Shown: positions 29,206-39,400, counted from the first letter of the stretch. The stretch: 64,000 bases of DNA from Sulfitobacter sp. F26204 (GCF_026410305.1 NZ_JAPMLQ010000003.1:453949-517948), one strand, 5' to 3'. Made by a program: numbers and translations. The notes: a model not told the origin generated them from the letters alone.

Positions 29206-30059
29206 CGGGATACGACAGCCGTGCCTGCCATTTGGGTGAAGGGCCGCTTTGGCATCCTGTACGACAGGAATTGTTCTGGTTCGATATTCTTGGGCGGCGT
29301 TTGCTGTCCCGCTCTGGCAAGAATCATCAGGAATGGCATCTGGCAGAGGATCATTCTGCTGCCGGATGGATTGATGAACAGACATTGCTGCTGGCGTCTG
29401 AAACCGCACTCTGGCGGTTTGACATAGCCACGGCGCAGAAAACCAAACTGATCGCGCTCGATGCGGACAATCCGGTCACACGGTCAAACGACGCTCGGGC
29501 CGATCCCTGGGGCGGATTCTGGATTGGAACCATGGGCAAGAATGCCGAGCCCCAGGCAGGAGCAATCTACCGCTTTTATCAAGGGGCCTTGAAAGAACTG
29601 GTCAAGCACATCAGCATCAGCAATGCCATCTGTTTCGCGCCTGATCGCAGTTGTGCCTATTATTCCGACACTCTCACTCGGCAAATCATGCGCCAACCGC
29701 TGAATGCGGCAGATGGCTGGCCCAGTGGTGCGGCAGAGGTTTTCATCGATCTGAATGCCACCCGGTTGAACCCTGACGGAGCGGTAACAGATGCGCGTGG
29801 AAATCTCTGGGTCGCGATGTGGGGCAGCTCCTGTGTTATCTGTTTTGCTACCGATGGCCGTGAGATTAACCGCATCCCTGTACCAGCCCGACAACCGACC
29901 TGCCCTGCCTTTGGCGGAAGCGACCTATGTGATCTATATGTCACGAGCGCGCAGCAGGGTCTTTCGGATGACATCCTGAAAACCGCCCCCCTCAACGGCA
30001 CAACCTTTGTCTTCAAGGATGTCGCACAGGGAATAGCCGAACCGCAGGTGATCTTGTGA
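29202..30059 (+). CDS. SMP-30/gluconolactonase/LRE family protein
   Basis: A 285-residue six-bladed beta-propeller lactonase, likely opening a sugar lactone such as galactono- or glucono-lactone. Metal ligands appear as Glu in HLGEGPLW, Asn/Asp in TRSNDARADPWGGFWIGTMG, Asn in SNAICFAPD and Asp in NPDGAVTDARGNLWVAMW. It overlaps the 57-codon frame, making a dgoK-x-lactonase unit that fits a galactose/galactonate route. Confidence 0.9.
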   Translation: MTGYDSRACHLGEGPLWHPVRQELFWFDILGRRLLSRSGKNHQEWHLAEDHSAAGWIDEQTLLLASETALWRFDIATAQKTKLIALDADNPVTRSNDARADPWGGFWIGTMGKNAEPQAGAIYRFYQGALKELVKHISISNAICFAPDRSCAYYSDTLTRQIMRQPLNAADGWPSGAAEVFIDLNATRLNPDGAVTDARGNLWVAMWGSSCVICFATDGREINRIPVPARQPTCPAFGGSDLCDLYVTSAQQGLSDDILKTAPLNGTTFVFKDVAQGIAEPQVIL

Positions 30060-30349
30060 CCCCCGCCTGTGCCTTTTCCAAGCCGCCAGTTGGCTGAGCG
30101 GCGCAAGGACATTCAGCCCTGATCGGTCTTTGTTTTCTGCACGCCCCACGCGCATCGCCCCTCTCTTGGCTATGAGCCGTTGCGCCCGGAACAACCTGGA
30201 GAACGCAAGTTTGACGTTGCAAATCCGTCCCGCTTCCCTGCTGTTGTCAGGGGCAGCGATGGACGTTGACAGCAAGATGCGACTTGCTAAACAAATTAAG
30301 TATTTAGGGCCGGAAATACGCCGCGTCAGCAACATCGAAGGGAACGCAG

Positions 30350-31765
30350 ATGGATTGGGAAAATTTCCGCAGCCGCGGAAAAGATGCCGCGGATTGGGCC
30401 GCCGATTACCACGCCACCCTGCGCGAACGACCGGTGCGAGCCCAGACCAAACCGGGCGAGATCATTGCCCAGCTTCCGGCAAGCGCACCGGAAACCCCCG
30501 AAACGATCGACGCCATCCTCCATGATCTGGAACATACCATCATGCCCGGCATGACCCATTGGCAGCACCCTCGATTCTTTGCCTATTTCCCCGCCAATGC
30601 CGCACCGGTTTCAGTATTGGCAGAAAGCTATGTCACGGCGATCGCAGCGCAATGCATGTTATGGCAAACCTCGCCCGCCGCAACCGAACTGGAAACCCGA
30701 ACCTGTGACTGGATGCGTCAGGCAATCGGCCTGCCAAAGGGATTCTCGGGTGTGATACAGGACAGCGCCAGTACCGCAACACTTTGCGCAGTACTGACCA
30801 TGCGCGAAAAAACCCTGGCCTGGGAAGGCAACAAGAAAGGTCTGAGCAGCCAAAAACCGCTGCGCATCTATGCCAGTGCCGAGGTCCATACCTCAATTGA
30901 CCGGGCAATCTGGATTTCCGGCATTGGCGAGGCCAACCTTGTCCGCATTCCCTCACGCGGGCCAACCCGCGCCATGGATGTCACCGCGCTGCAACACGCG
31001 ATCGACGCTGACCGCGCTGCTGGATTCTTGCCCGCTGGCATCATTGCCTGCGTGGGCGGCACCAGCGCAGGTGCCAGCGATGACATCGCCGCCGTCATGG
31101 ATGTGGCTGCCGCCGAGGGTCTTTACACGCATGTCGATGCCGCCTGGGCTGGTGCCGCGATGATCTGCCCTGAATTTCAATCGGTTTGGGCTGGCATTGA
31201 ACGCGCGGACAGTGTGGTTTTGAACCCGCACAAATGGCTGGGCGCGCAGTTCGATTGCACCACACATTTTCTGCAAGATCCTGCCAGTCTTGTCAAAACG
31301 CTTGCCATCCACCCGGAATACCTCAAGACCGACGGTGCTGATGGCGGAATAATCAATTATTCGGAATGGTCGGTGCCTTTGGGCCGGCGGTTTCGTGCCC
31401 TGAAATTGTGGTTCCTGCTGCGCGCGCATGGGCTGAACGGATTGCGCGACATGATCCGCAATCATGTGTCATGGGCTCAGGGTCTCGCAGCGCGACTGGC
31501 CGAAACACCCGGCTTTGAAATTGTGACCGCGCCGATGCTGTCGCTGTTCACTTTTCGTTATGTCCCCCAAGGCACGCAGGACAGCGATGCGCTCAACCAG
31601 CAACTGGTCAATGCGATCAATGCGGACGGGCGTATTTACCTGACTCAAACGCGCGTCGATGGTGATCTGGTGATCCGGTTTCAAGCAGGAGCCTGGACCT
31701 GCACCGCAGAGGATGTGGATACTGCCTATGATGTAATAACCGACATTGCGCCGACCCTGACCTGA
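30350..31765 (+). CDS. Aromatic-L-amino-acid decarboxylase family protein (PLP)
   Basis: A 471-residue group II decarboxylase. THWQHPRFFAYFPAN near residue 68, the PLP histidine in ASAEVHTSIDRA, the aspartate in HVDAAWAGAA and the Schiff-base lysine in LNPHKWLGAQFDC are all present, as is the SVPLGRRFRALKLWF substrate-loop region. The length and HPRFF motif favour aromatic substrates (Trp, Phe, Tyr, DOPA). AGGGA precedes ATG 30350, and a weak sigma70-like promoter (TTGACA 30266, TAAACA 30288) lies upstream. It stands alone; the physiological amine is unknown. Confidence 0.9.
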   Translation: MDWENFRSRGKDAADWAADYHATLRERPVRAQTKPGEIIAQLPASAPETPETIDAILHDLEHTIMPGMTHWQHPRFFAYFPANAAPVSVLAESYVTAIAAQCMLWQTSPAATELETRTCDWMRQAIGLPKGFSGVIQDSASTATLCAVLTMREKTLAWEGNKKGLSSQKPLRIYASAEVHTSIDRAIWISGIGEANLVRIPSRGPTRAMDVTALQHAIDADRAAGFLPAGIIACVGGTSAGASDDIAAVMDVAAAEGLYTHVDAAWAGAAMICPEFQSVWAGIERADSVVLNPHKWLGAQFDCTTHFLQDPASLVKTLAIHPEYLKTDGADGGIINYSEWSVPLGRRFRALKLWFLLRAHGLNGLRDMIRNHVSWAQGLAARLAETPGFEIVTAPMLSLFTFRYVPQGTQDSDALNQQLVNAINADGRIYLTQTRVDGDLVIRFQAGAWTCTAEDVDTAYDVITDIAPTLT

Positions 31766-31903
31766 TTGGTTCCAAGGCATGTGGACCACGGATCCGTCCC
31801 TTGCCCGCTCACGTTCATGACCGGTTGAAACCTGTAAAAATATATCTATTTCAATTCGTTACGCAACTGTCCACTGAAAACCCCGATTCGGCGCATGCCA
31901 AAT

Positions 31904-32779
31904 CTAAGGTGCAATCAAACGAACGCCGGGCATCCGCTGGATCATGGCGACGTCCTCGTCATAAAGGTCGGTCAATTCCTCTACCAGTTCATCGGTCCAA
32001 CCGGGCATATCCAGTTCCTCTTCGATCTGGTCATCCAATGCAAATTTGTCAAGAAAGGCAGCAATCACCCGGCGTTTCTGGATTTCAGTAATGTCCTTGT
32101 GGGTATGAAGATAGCTGCGCAGCCGTTCCATCCCCTCTTTGCTCATAATGCTCGCCAATAGATCAAACCCGCCAGAGATCTTTTCATGAGGGTCGATCCC
32201 GGCCATTTCGCGAATGATCTCGGACCAGATTACCGGTGTATCTTCATTGCACCAGACCGTGATTGCAATGTTAGGCGCTGCTGCGCGAATATCAGAAATC
32301 GTATCCGACCAGCGAATGTCTTGTGGGTTGCGCCCTTCCCAGAAGGCCTCGGCGGAGGTGTCGATCGAATTTGCATAAAGGATCGGAATATGCGTGGCCG
32401 GATTGCGCAGCCCCAGGAAAATCTCGATTTCATCGTCGGGAAACAATTGCGCCATAAAGGCCATCCTGTCCGCCGCCGCCGGATATAACACGCCCCGCTG
32501 GATCGCCGTTCCAGCCGTCCGGAAAAAATTAGCATCCGACAGGATCACACGGTCTGCCGGAGAACCATCCAGTATCACGTCCAGCAAAACCTCGCGCGCC
32601 TGCGGCGAAGCCGGTGTTTTGCGCATGGCATTGAGAGTCTCCCGCACCAGGCCGCGATAGCTATTGGGGCCCGGCACCACGATACCGCGTTGCGCAAAGG
32701 TATCCTTGTTACGCAGAACCGATTTGATCAATCGTTCCTGTTCGGTAAAATGGGCACCTGTGTGCAAAACCAACTGCAT
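31904..32779 (-). CDS. Conserved hypothetical protein, sulfotransferase-like
   Basis: A 291-residue cytoplasmic protein starting MQLVLHTGAHFTEQERL. The opening strand-loop, followed by KDTFAQRGIVVPGPNSYR, and the central EIFLGLRNPATHIPILYAN resemble the PAPS-binding fold of bacterial sulfotransferase-like proteins, but the 5'-phosphosulfate loop is not convincing. I do not assign a function. ATG 32779 was picked over an extended frame to 32920 because the extension is rich in Cys/Phe/His and unlike coding sequence. It is next to tRNA-Thr. Confidence 0.7.
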   Translation of the reverse strand: MQLVLHTGAHFTEQERLIKSVLRNKDTFAQRGIVVPGPNSYRGLVRETLNAMRKTPASPQAREVLLDVILDGSPADRVILSDANFFRTAGTAIQRGVLYPAAADRMAFMAQLFPDDEIEIFLGLRNPATHIPILYANSIDTSAEAFWEGRNPQDIRWSDTISDIRAAAPNIAITVWCNEDTPVIWSEIIREMAGIDPHEKISGGFDLLASIMSKEGMERLRSYLHTHKDITEIQKRRVIAAFLDKFALDDQIEEELDMPGWTDELVEELTDLYDEDVAMIQRMPGVRLIAP

Positions 32780-32998
32780 AAGTTCATACTCGCTACTCGT
32801 TCGGTTAGGCTGTTGAATACAGGCACCGGCTTGTCGTGTAAAACACCAAAATCGGTTTGGATGTTGCCGGAAAAACAGGGTGCAAAAATGATGCAAAATG
32901 GGTGATGAGAGTGCTTGCATCCCGAAACAACATCACCTAAAGAACGCCCACGTTGAATGGTTTTACAATCTGGCAACGCAAGACACCTCAGGGTGTGC

Positions 32999-33074
32999 GC
33001 CCCTATAGCTCAGCTGGTAGAGCAATTGATTTGTAATCAATAGGTCCGCGGTTCGAGTCCGTGTGGGGGCACCA
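32999..33074 (+). tRNA. tRNA-Thr (anticodon TGT)
   Basis: A 76-base cloverleaf with encoded CCA. Acceptor GCCCCTA pairs with TGGGGGC (one G-T), the D arm is GCTCAGCTGGTAGAGC, the anticodon stem ATTGA/TCAAT with loop TTTGTAA gives TGT (reads ACA), and the T loop is GGTTCGAGTCC. The discriminator base is A. Confidence 0.97.
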
Positions 33075-33192
33075 TTTTCTCCAAAAAACATGAAGATTCA
33101 AGCGCCAGCGCGCATGATCGCCTGGCGTGGCTTGATGACGGCAATCGGGAGGGAAACATAGTTGCCTGATTTTGCCATTCCCGATATACAGC

Positions 33193-34236
33193 ATGATCCG
33201 TCAGCGCCAAACAAATGGAAACCTTGGATTGACCATTGCGAAAAGCCGTGTCCGTTGGGACCTGAGAACTGACAAGGCAATGGCGCAGGCTGTTCAACAT
33301 GCTCGGATTCCACTGTGCATTACGAACCCGCAGTTACCGGACAATCCGATCGTATATGTCAACGCCGCATTTCTGGATCTGACCGGCTACGAAGAAGATG
33401 AAGTGTTGGGACGCAATTGCAGGTTCTTGCAGGGGATCGGCACCACTGAAGAAAGTCTGGTTGACTTGCGCCGCGCCATCGAGGGCCAGAAGGTCGAGAC
33501 CGTAGAAATACTGAATTACCGCAAAGACGGCTCAAGCTTTGAAAATGCGCTTCAGATCGGCCCGATTCTGGATGATGATGGGAACCTGGTCTTCTTTTTC
33601 GGATCACAAATGGATGTGACCGCAAAACGAGATGCCGAACGCAAGGCCCGCGAACTGGCGGAAAATGAACTTGTCCATCGCTTGCGCAACATCGTCAACG
33701 TGATGGACATTGTTCTAAGGATGACCGCCCGCGAGGAAACCGATCCAAAGGAAGTTGGCCGACTGGCATCGGAACGGCTGCGCACGCTGAGCGATGCGCA
33801 TTTGCAGACAATAAACCGTCCGGATGATCAAGCGTTGAGCATGATGGAACTCGCGCAGCCAATGTTGCTGGCCTATGCCGTCAAGGGTGCCGCGCAATTC
33901 GAACTGGACGGCCCCGCGATCACGCTACCCAAGCATCTGCTGTCATGCCTGGCTCTGGTCCTGCATGAACTGGCGACAAATTCGGTCAAGCATGGTGCTC
34001 TTGGTTCCGAGAAAGGGCGGATCACGTTAACCTGGGACATTCAAGATGTCGGGGCGGTTGACACATTGGTTTTCAACTGGACGGAAACCGGCGGGCCGAC
34101 AGTTGTTGTGCCAAAACGTGCAAGCGGATCGAAAATAATAAGTGACCTTTTAACCGCGACCGGAGGCACAATTGCCTTGGATTGGGCGCGAACAGGGTTG
34201 ATCGCAAGGGCGCAATTGCCACTGACACTTTACTGA
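33193..34236 (+). CDS. Blue-light LOV-domain histidine kinase (HWE/HisKA_2 type), 5' end probably frameshifted
   Basis: The LOV (PAS) domain has the photoactive cysteine in GRNCRFLQG and IVYVNAAFLDLTGY. It is followed by a short linker, an H-box ELVHRLRNIVNV of the HWE/HisKA_2 class and an N-box LVLHELATNSVKHGAL. Light would form the flavin-cysteine adduct and change kinase output; no response regulator is adjacent. The start is doubtful: 33193 is an ATG without a ribosome site, 33280 another. A TTG at 33162 with a strong GGGAGGG site (8 bases away) opens a different frame whose sequence (DFAIPDIQHDPSAP...WIDHCE) looks like the true N-terminus, and one extra A in AAAA at 33241-33244 separates the two frames. 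Confidence 0.88.
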   Translation: MIRQRQTNGNLGLTIAKSRVRWDLRTDKAMAQAVQHARIPLCITNPQLPDNPIVYVNAAFLDLTGYEEDEVLGRNCRFLQGIGTTEESLVDLRRAIEGQKVETVEILNYRKDGSSFENALQIGPILDDDGNLVFFFGSQMDVTAKRDAERKARELAENELVHRLRNIVNVMDIVLRMTAREETDPKEVGRLASERLRTLSDAHLQTINRPDDQALSMMELAQPMLLAYAVKGAAQFELDGPAITLPKHLLSCLALVLHELATNSVKHGALGSEKGRITLTWDIQDVGAVDTLVFNWTETGGPTVVVPKRASGSKIISDLLTATGGTIALDWARTGLIARAQLPLTLY

Positions 34237-34445
34237 GCGCAGCGCTGTTCTTTCAAATTCGCGGCCTTCTGGCACTCCGCAGAAATCGTAAAATCCGGCC
34301 TGATCATACCCCTGTCAGGAAGTGGCAGGGAAAACGCCAAATTCGCCATATTGGGGAACCTGTACTGCGCCTCACGGCAACGCGGGTGCAGGCCGCGCCA
34401 GCACCAGGTCGCAAAAGCGTCGGTGATGTCATGGGGGAACGGCAC

Positions 34446-35696
34446 CTACCGGCATTGCAGTAGCTTTTCACGCGATCTCAGAAATTCGACTTCGTTTCTT
34501 TCTGCAGCGCTCAGAGGAATGTCGCCTGCGGCAACCCCGACCCTGCACCCCGCATTGGAAAATGCCTTGCGCCCTCTCGCCCCTTGAAAACAATAGCCAT
34601 TGCGCGCGAAAATCGCATTGCGCTGCATCCAGAGGCTCTCACAACTTTCCGTTGGTTGGTTGCTTCTTGCGCCGACAAAGCCGATCCAATTCGAATGTGC
34701 CCATCCAATCGCACCGGTTTCCGTCCTGACGTGGAACCAGACTCCGTCCTGGCCTAGCACCTCAAGGCGGGTTCCCTCGGTCATCTTTAGAATACGCGTG
34801 GCCGAAGGGGTCGTGCCGTTGCGCAGAGCAAGAAAACCATCTCCATAGGGATCCAGCCCGGCAACTTCGTAGCCAAACACCGGCTGCGCGGCCGGTCGAG
34901 GCCTTTCAGTGGACGGAGCTACAGGCTCTGTGCGGGCTGGATGTGACGCCAGATAAATCCGTTGGATCATCGAAGAATTTTCCCATGGGATCTGGGAACT
35001 GTTGGTGTCCTCCACTACGTCGCGACGGACTTTGCGCATGACTTCGTGGAGGTCATCTGCCTGAGAGGGCAAGTGCCGTAACAAGGCCGCGGTAAATGGG
35101 CTATTCCTACCGTTTCCATCCAGGGCAACATTTCCCGGTTGTGTTGAAAAGGCGATAAAGGACCCGACACCGGCATCCACCTTGGCCAGACCGCGGGCAG
35201 CGCCGCCAATGGCGCGATTTGCTGCTGGAATGTCAAAAGGGTTGTTGCGGCAAGCATCAAGAATGACGATATTGCGATCCGCCTTGCTTTCCATCTCGGA
35301 GAGAACGGTTTGCAGCTTGACCGAATTATTGCGAACGGTCTGTTCATCCTGACCGAAAGCATCCACAGGAATGATGAAATTTTCGGCGCCAATCTGGATC
35401 GCATGCCCGGAAAAGTAAAACAGCGCAATGTCATCCGGGGCAAGCGACCTGCGAAGGTCTTGCGCATGTTCCAGTATTTCGACACGAGTAAGATCGGTTC
35501 CATGAATGACGCGAAACCCCAACTTGCCAAGCACTTGCGCCACGTCGATTGCATCTTGCGCAGCATTTGGCAGGACGAAAACATTCCGGTATTTCGAATT
35601 CCCGATAACCAGCGCTACTTTCTCGCTGGCCATGGCCATCCCAGCGCAGATCATGAAGAAAATCAGAATGAAAAATTGACGAAGATAAATCAGCAC
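34446..35696 (-). CDS. Secreted caspase-like (peptidase C14) protein with SH3b and YARHG-like segments
   Basis: A 416-residue protein. A signal peptide or anchor (residues ~5-24) precedes a p20-type caspase fold: VALVIGNSKYRN, catalytic His98 in FYFSGHA, and Cys149 in ILDACRNNPF. Residues ~290-355 look like a bacterial SH3 (TRLEVLGQDGVWFHVRTETGAIGWAHSNWIG, in pieces) and the C-terminus (LWMQRNAIFARNGYCF) like a YARHG domain. Such metacaspase-like proteins cut after basic residues and are envelope or periplasmic. Start is GTG 35696, giving the best signal; ATG 35654 is the alternative. It lies 268 bases after the toxin-immunity-like operon on the same strand. Confidence 0.88.
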   Translation of the reverse strand: MLIYLRQFFILIFFMICAGMAMASEKVALVIGNSKYRNVFVLPNAAQDAIDVAQVLGKLGFRVIHGTDLTRVEILEHAQDLRRSLAPDDIALFYFSGHAIQIGAENFIIPVDAFGQDEQTVRNNSVKLQTVLSEMESKADRNIVILDACRNNPFDIPAANRAIGGAARGLAKVDAGVGSFIAFSTQPGNVALDGNGRNSPFTAALLRHLPSQADDLHEVMRKVRRDVVEDTNSSQIPWENSSMIQRIYLASHPARTEPVAPSTERPRPAAQPVFGYEVAGLDPYGDGFLALRNGTTPSATRILKMTEGTRLEVLGQDGVWFHVRTETGAIGWAHSNWIGFVGARSNQPTESCESLWMQRNAIFARNGYCFQGARGRKAFSNAGCRVGVAAGDIPLSAAERNEVEFLRSREKLLQCR

Positions 35697-35964
35697 CGAA
35701 CCATTCCCATTAACGCGATCACAATCGACGTTAGTGTTTTAAGATACGGATGCCTACCCTGCTGACCGCGACAAGGCTGCTTTGTCAGACCTTGCATCAA
35801 GGGGGTAACACCGGAACAGGCAGTTTTCATTTGCCTCAGATGAAGGGATTTACCTTTGTCCTGTCAACGTATTTCACGATTGGCGGGACCATTCAGGTAG
35901 GGACATGTATTTCAGCGCAAACCAAAGGCACAGGCGCACCCTCTCCGCTTTTGGCTTTTGCGGA

Positions 35965-36438
35965 TCAGGAATTCAATTCCGCCTTCACTTCGTTCAGCAT
36001 TGTCAGATCGTCGGCAATACCGATATTGGGCCAGATCTGCTCTGCCCAGATCAGAAACCGTCGGCAGGCCTCCAATACGGCCGAGATCATGTCATCCTGA
36101 CGAAACTCAAGCGTTTCGGGCAAATAATTGCCCGTCATCGTGACCGTTGTTCCATCACTTTTGAAAAAGAACTTTTCGGGGCTGGTATTGAGGATGAACT
36201 TGATTTCCCCCTCGCTCACCAGATCGGAAAGAACCTCAAGTGCCAGTGTTGGCAACACATAGGAAAGCGTATCTTCAATCTCCAATCGCGCGTCGCCAAT
36301 GACAAAGGTAATAAGACCTTCCAGATGCATGTAGCTTTCGAAACGATCCGGCGTTCCTTTGGCATATTCCACAATCTGGTCTTCGGGAATTTGGGTTTCC
36401 CCATCCTTTACCCGTATTTCGATCTCAAAGGTGCTCAT
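35965..36438 (-). CDS. Hypothetical protein in immunity-gene position
   Basis: A 157-residue, acidic, cytoplasmic protein (no signal or membrane segment) with mixed alpha/beta character: MSTFEIEIRVKDGE at the start, FVIGDARLEIEDTLSYV in the middle and a C-terminal helix with RRFLIWAEQIW. No family recognised. It directly follows the 1111-aa protein gene (27 bases), and small acidic proteins in this place usually neutralise the toxin upstream. That role is inference from position, size and charge. Confidence 0.65.
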   Translation of the reverse strand: MSTFEIEIRVKDGETQIPEDQIVEYAKGTPDRFESYMHLEGLITFVIGDARLEIEDTLSYVLPTLALEVLSDLVSEGEIKFILNTSPEKFFFKSDGTTVTMTGNYLPETLEFRQDDMISAVLEACRRFLIWAEQIWPNIGIADDLTMLNEVKAELNS

Positions 36439-36465
36439 GGTCTGTTATTCTTTCTCAATCGGTAC

Positions 36466-39400
36466 CTAGAACTGGTTCCGCAGTGCGGACCTGATCTTGC
36501 GCATATCAGCTTGGTTCACATCAAGCACATGAGGATCAGTGCCGGATTCATCGGGATAAAATTGATCCAGCATCACGCGATCCCCGCCCTGATTGGAAGG
36601 AATGAAGGTGACTTTCACAGAATAGCCGTCGCCGGTTGAAACGGAGTCCTTTGGCCAGCTTGATCTGGCGCTGTTCAAATCAAAAATGTCTATGGGCGGG
36701 CGACGCTTACGGTCGTTGCGGTTTGGAATCGTTGCTGTAGGAGGAAAACCTTCTCTTCTCTTTTTGCGTCGATCTGTCGTCGGCGTAATATTTGCAACCG
36801 ATGCCTTTGCCAGGGCATCAATACCCGCTGCATCCAAATGCGCAGGAAACAGCGTATTCTGCGCTTTGACATCGCCAAAATCTTGATATTTGCGTGTATG
36901 CCGTCCAAGTATATGATCAGCCCTCATATCGATCTGCTGACCGGTCGCGGTAACGAAACTTGACTGGGGGGTCGCAATCGGTTCGCCCTCGAAAGAAGCC
37001 GCCGTTTGAATCAAGACAGACAAACTGAGGTTTGAAGATTGTCGGGCCGGACTTGTCGGGCTTGGTGCGGCCAGCTTGTCGTAGAATTTGGTTTTCAATT
37101 TAGCGGCTGAGCCTGCATGGCCGTCCCATGCCAGAATGTTTTGCAAGCCTCCACCGGGTTGCAATGCCTTGTCCCTGTCGGTTGGCAATGCCATCGGATC
37201 GGCGCCTTCCATGGCTTTCAGCATAGTGTCCAGTTTGACCATATCAGCACCGGAAAACGCCGTTGCCATGGCTTTCAATTGCGTCAGATCAGCGTCTTTT
37301 GTGCCTTTGTTGGTAAAGCCATAGCGCATCACACTGCCCAGGCGCTCTTCCGGGCCGGTTCCGAATCCGCCGGTTGTCATCATTTCCTTGAACAACGGCC
37401 CTGAGCCTGCAAAATCCGCCAGGACGACCAGCAGTTTCGCCGGGTCTTTGCGTCCCGTGGCATCGGCTTCGCCTTTGCTGAGACAGCCATGTTTATACAT
37501 GTTGGCAAGAACCTTGGGATGTTTACCGAGGTCGCCGTCCTTCATCAGGGTGCACATTTGTGCCTGTTGCGTATCTCCCATTACGTTGAGCAGGTTTACC
37601 AATTCGGCGGGCGAGCCACCACAGCCGGTTTCAAACAACTCAGCAAAGCACTCCGGCTTGGTATTTGTGTCCGCGCCGCCGCTGACCTTCGCCCCAAAGC
37701 CGCCCTTGTTCACCAACCCCGCCAGGTTGTCCTGCGCCGTCGCGTTGCCGCTGATGTTTTCCGCAAGCAGTCCAAGTTTGCGCGCATCATTGCCGCAGCC
37801 TTTTGCGATCAGCGGGGCCAGCACCTTGGGATGACCCGCAAGGCCGCCTTTGTCGAGCATGGTCTTGAAATTGTCGGCCATCGTGCCGTCGATGCCCTTG
37901 ATCAAATTGGCAAAACCCGTGGCGCGGCTGTCTGGATCACCGCCCGAAGCCTGTAGCATTTCAGCCATGCAGTTTTCGGCACCAGCAACGCTGCCATCCA
38001 TGCCCGCATTTGCCAGCAAGGCTTTCATACCGGTCCGGCCGCTATCCGAATTTGTCTTGTCCAGGAGGGCCTTCAGCGCGGCAGGATCATTGCCGCAGCC
38101 ATCGCGCATCATAACGGCAAAGGCCTTGGGTGCCTGCCCCACACCACCGTCCTTCATCATATTCTTCATCTGTCCGCGACTATCCGGCGTCAAACCGGTC
38201 AGTAAGCCGACCATTGCATTGCCTTTGTCAGTGTTGCTGCCGGTAGAACAATTATTAAAGAATTCACCAAGGAACTTTGGCTTGACCCCGGGCTGGGCAA
38301 GCCCGCCTTCGTTCAGCCCCTTCTTCAAGGCCTCGCGCTTCGATTTGCTGTCAAAGGCCGTGGCCATGGCGACAAGTCCGTCGCCTCCTGCGGTCTTGAC
38401 CAATTCGCCAAACACTTCCGGGTGTTCACCCAGACCGCCTTCGCCGATCATGCCGCCAAGACGCTCGCGCTTCTCCTTGTTGTCGAACTTCTTGACCATC
38501 TCTGCAATGTCCGATGGCGAGTTGTCAGCGCTCGGCGTCAGCAGCGCAACAAGCGCCTTTGGTTCATTTGCCAGCCCGCTGTCATTCACCAAATCCCGCA
38601 GCAGCGAGGCATCTGTGCCAAACCCTTTCAAGACCTCCTGGGCCGCAGTCAGATTGTCATGCTCGGTGAACATCACTTTAAGAGTTGCCGGGCCAAGCCC
38701 CTTATTCATCCCGGCAATCTCATCCAGAGTACTGCCGTCGATTTGCATTTTCTTGAGGTTTTCAGCGCCGAGTTCCTGTATCGCCTTTTTGGCGTTGGCT
38801 CCGGACCCGAAGGCAACAAAGGTTTCCTTGAGGTTCTCGGCTCCTGCCTTGCCATCGCCAAGGGCTACGATCAGATCGGCAAGTTCATGAGGACTGTAAT
38901 GGTTCAGCAGTTCAACCACTGCAGCCGTCCCGCCAAGTGCGGTTTCAATGGCACCAAACCTGTCGCCAAAGGCATCGTTGATATCGCGTGCTTTTTCTTC
39001 GCCGCCAATGGCTTTGACCTCGTCATCAAAGGTCTTGCGAAGGGCTTCGGCAGCTTTGATTTGTTTGGCGGCATCAGAATTCTTGGCGCTGGTGATCGGC
39101 GGAGCAAGAGAAGCATCGATCAAATCCATTGCACTCTTGAAGCGCTTCTTCTGGGAGTCGAGGATACCAACCGGATAGATCTCTGCGGCCTCCAAGGTCA
39201 ATCTGCGGTTTTGCGCTTCGCGTTCCTTGACCTTCTGGGTGATTGCCTCTGCGGCAAGGCGCAATAGTTCGCGTGCTTTCGTAAAACAATCCACGTCAAC
39301 TGGTCGCGCCCGCACGAGCACCAGCGCCGCCTGTCGAGCGGTATCAAAACCCGGGCTGTCATCCGCTTCAAACCCTGCGGGTGGCGTCGCCTCCAGCAAT

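Noticed and set aside
29934..30335. Minus-strand frame before the decarboxylase gene
   Set aside because: Its C-terminal part is antisense to the lactonase gene and the start lacks a ribosome site.
34310..34330. CCCTGTCA/TGGCAGGG hairpin between the LOV kinase and caspase genes
   Set aside because: Has a G-T pair and no U-run on either strand; too weak to call a terminator.
37130..38610. Repeats as a CRISPR array or satellite
   Set aside because: Units are about 150 bp, coding and degenerate at DNA level.
37850..38890. Long plus-strand frame (346 codons) over the repeat protein gene
   Set aside because: It is antisense to the repeat gene, rich in Ser/Pro/Phe as mirror frames are, and has no ribosome site.
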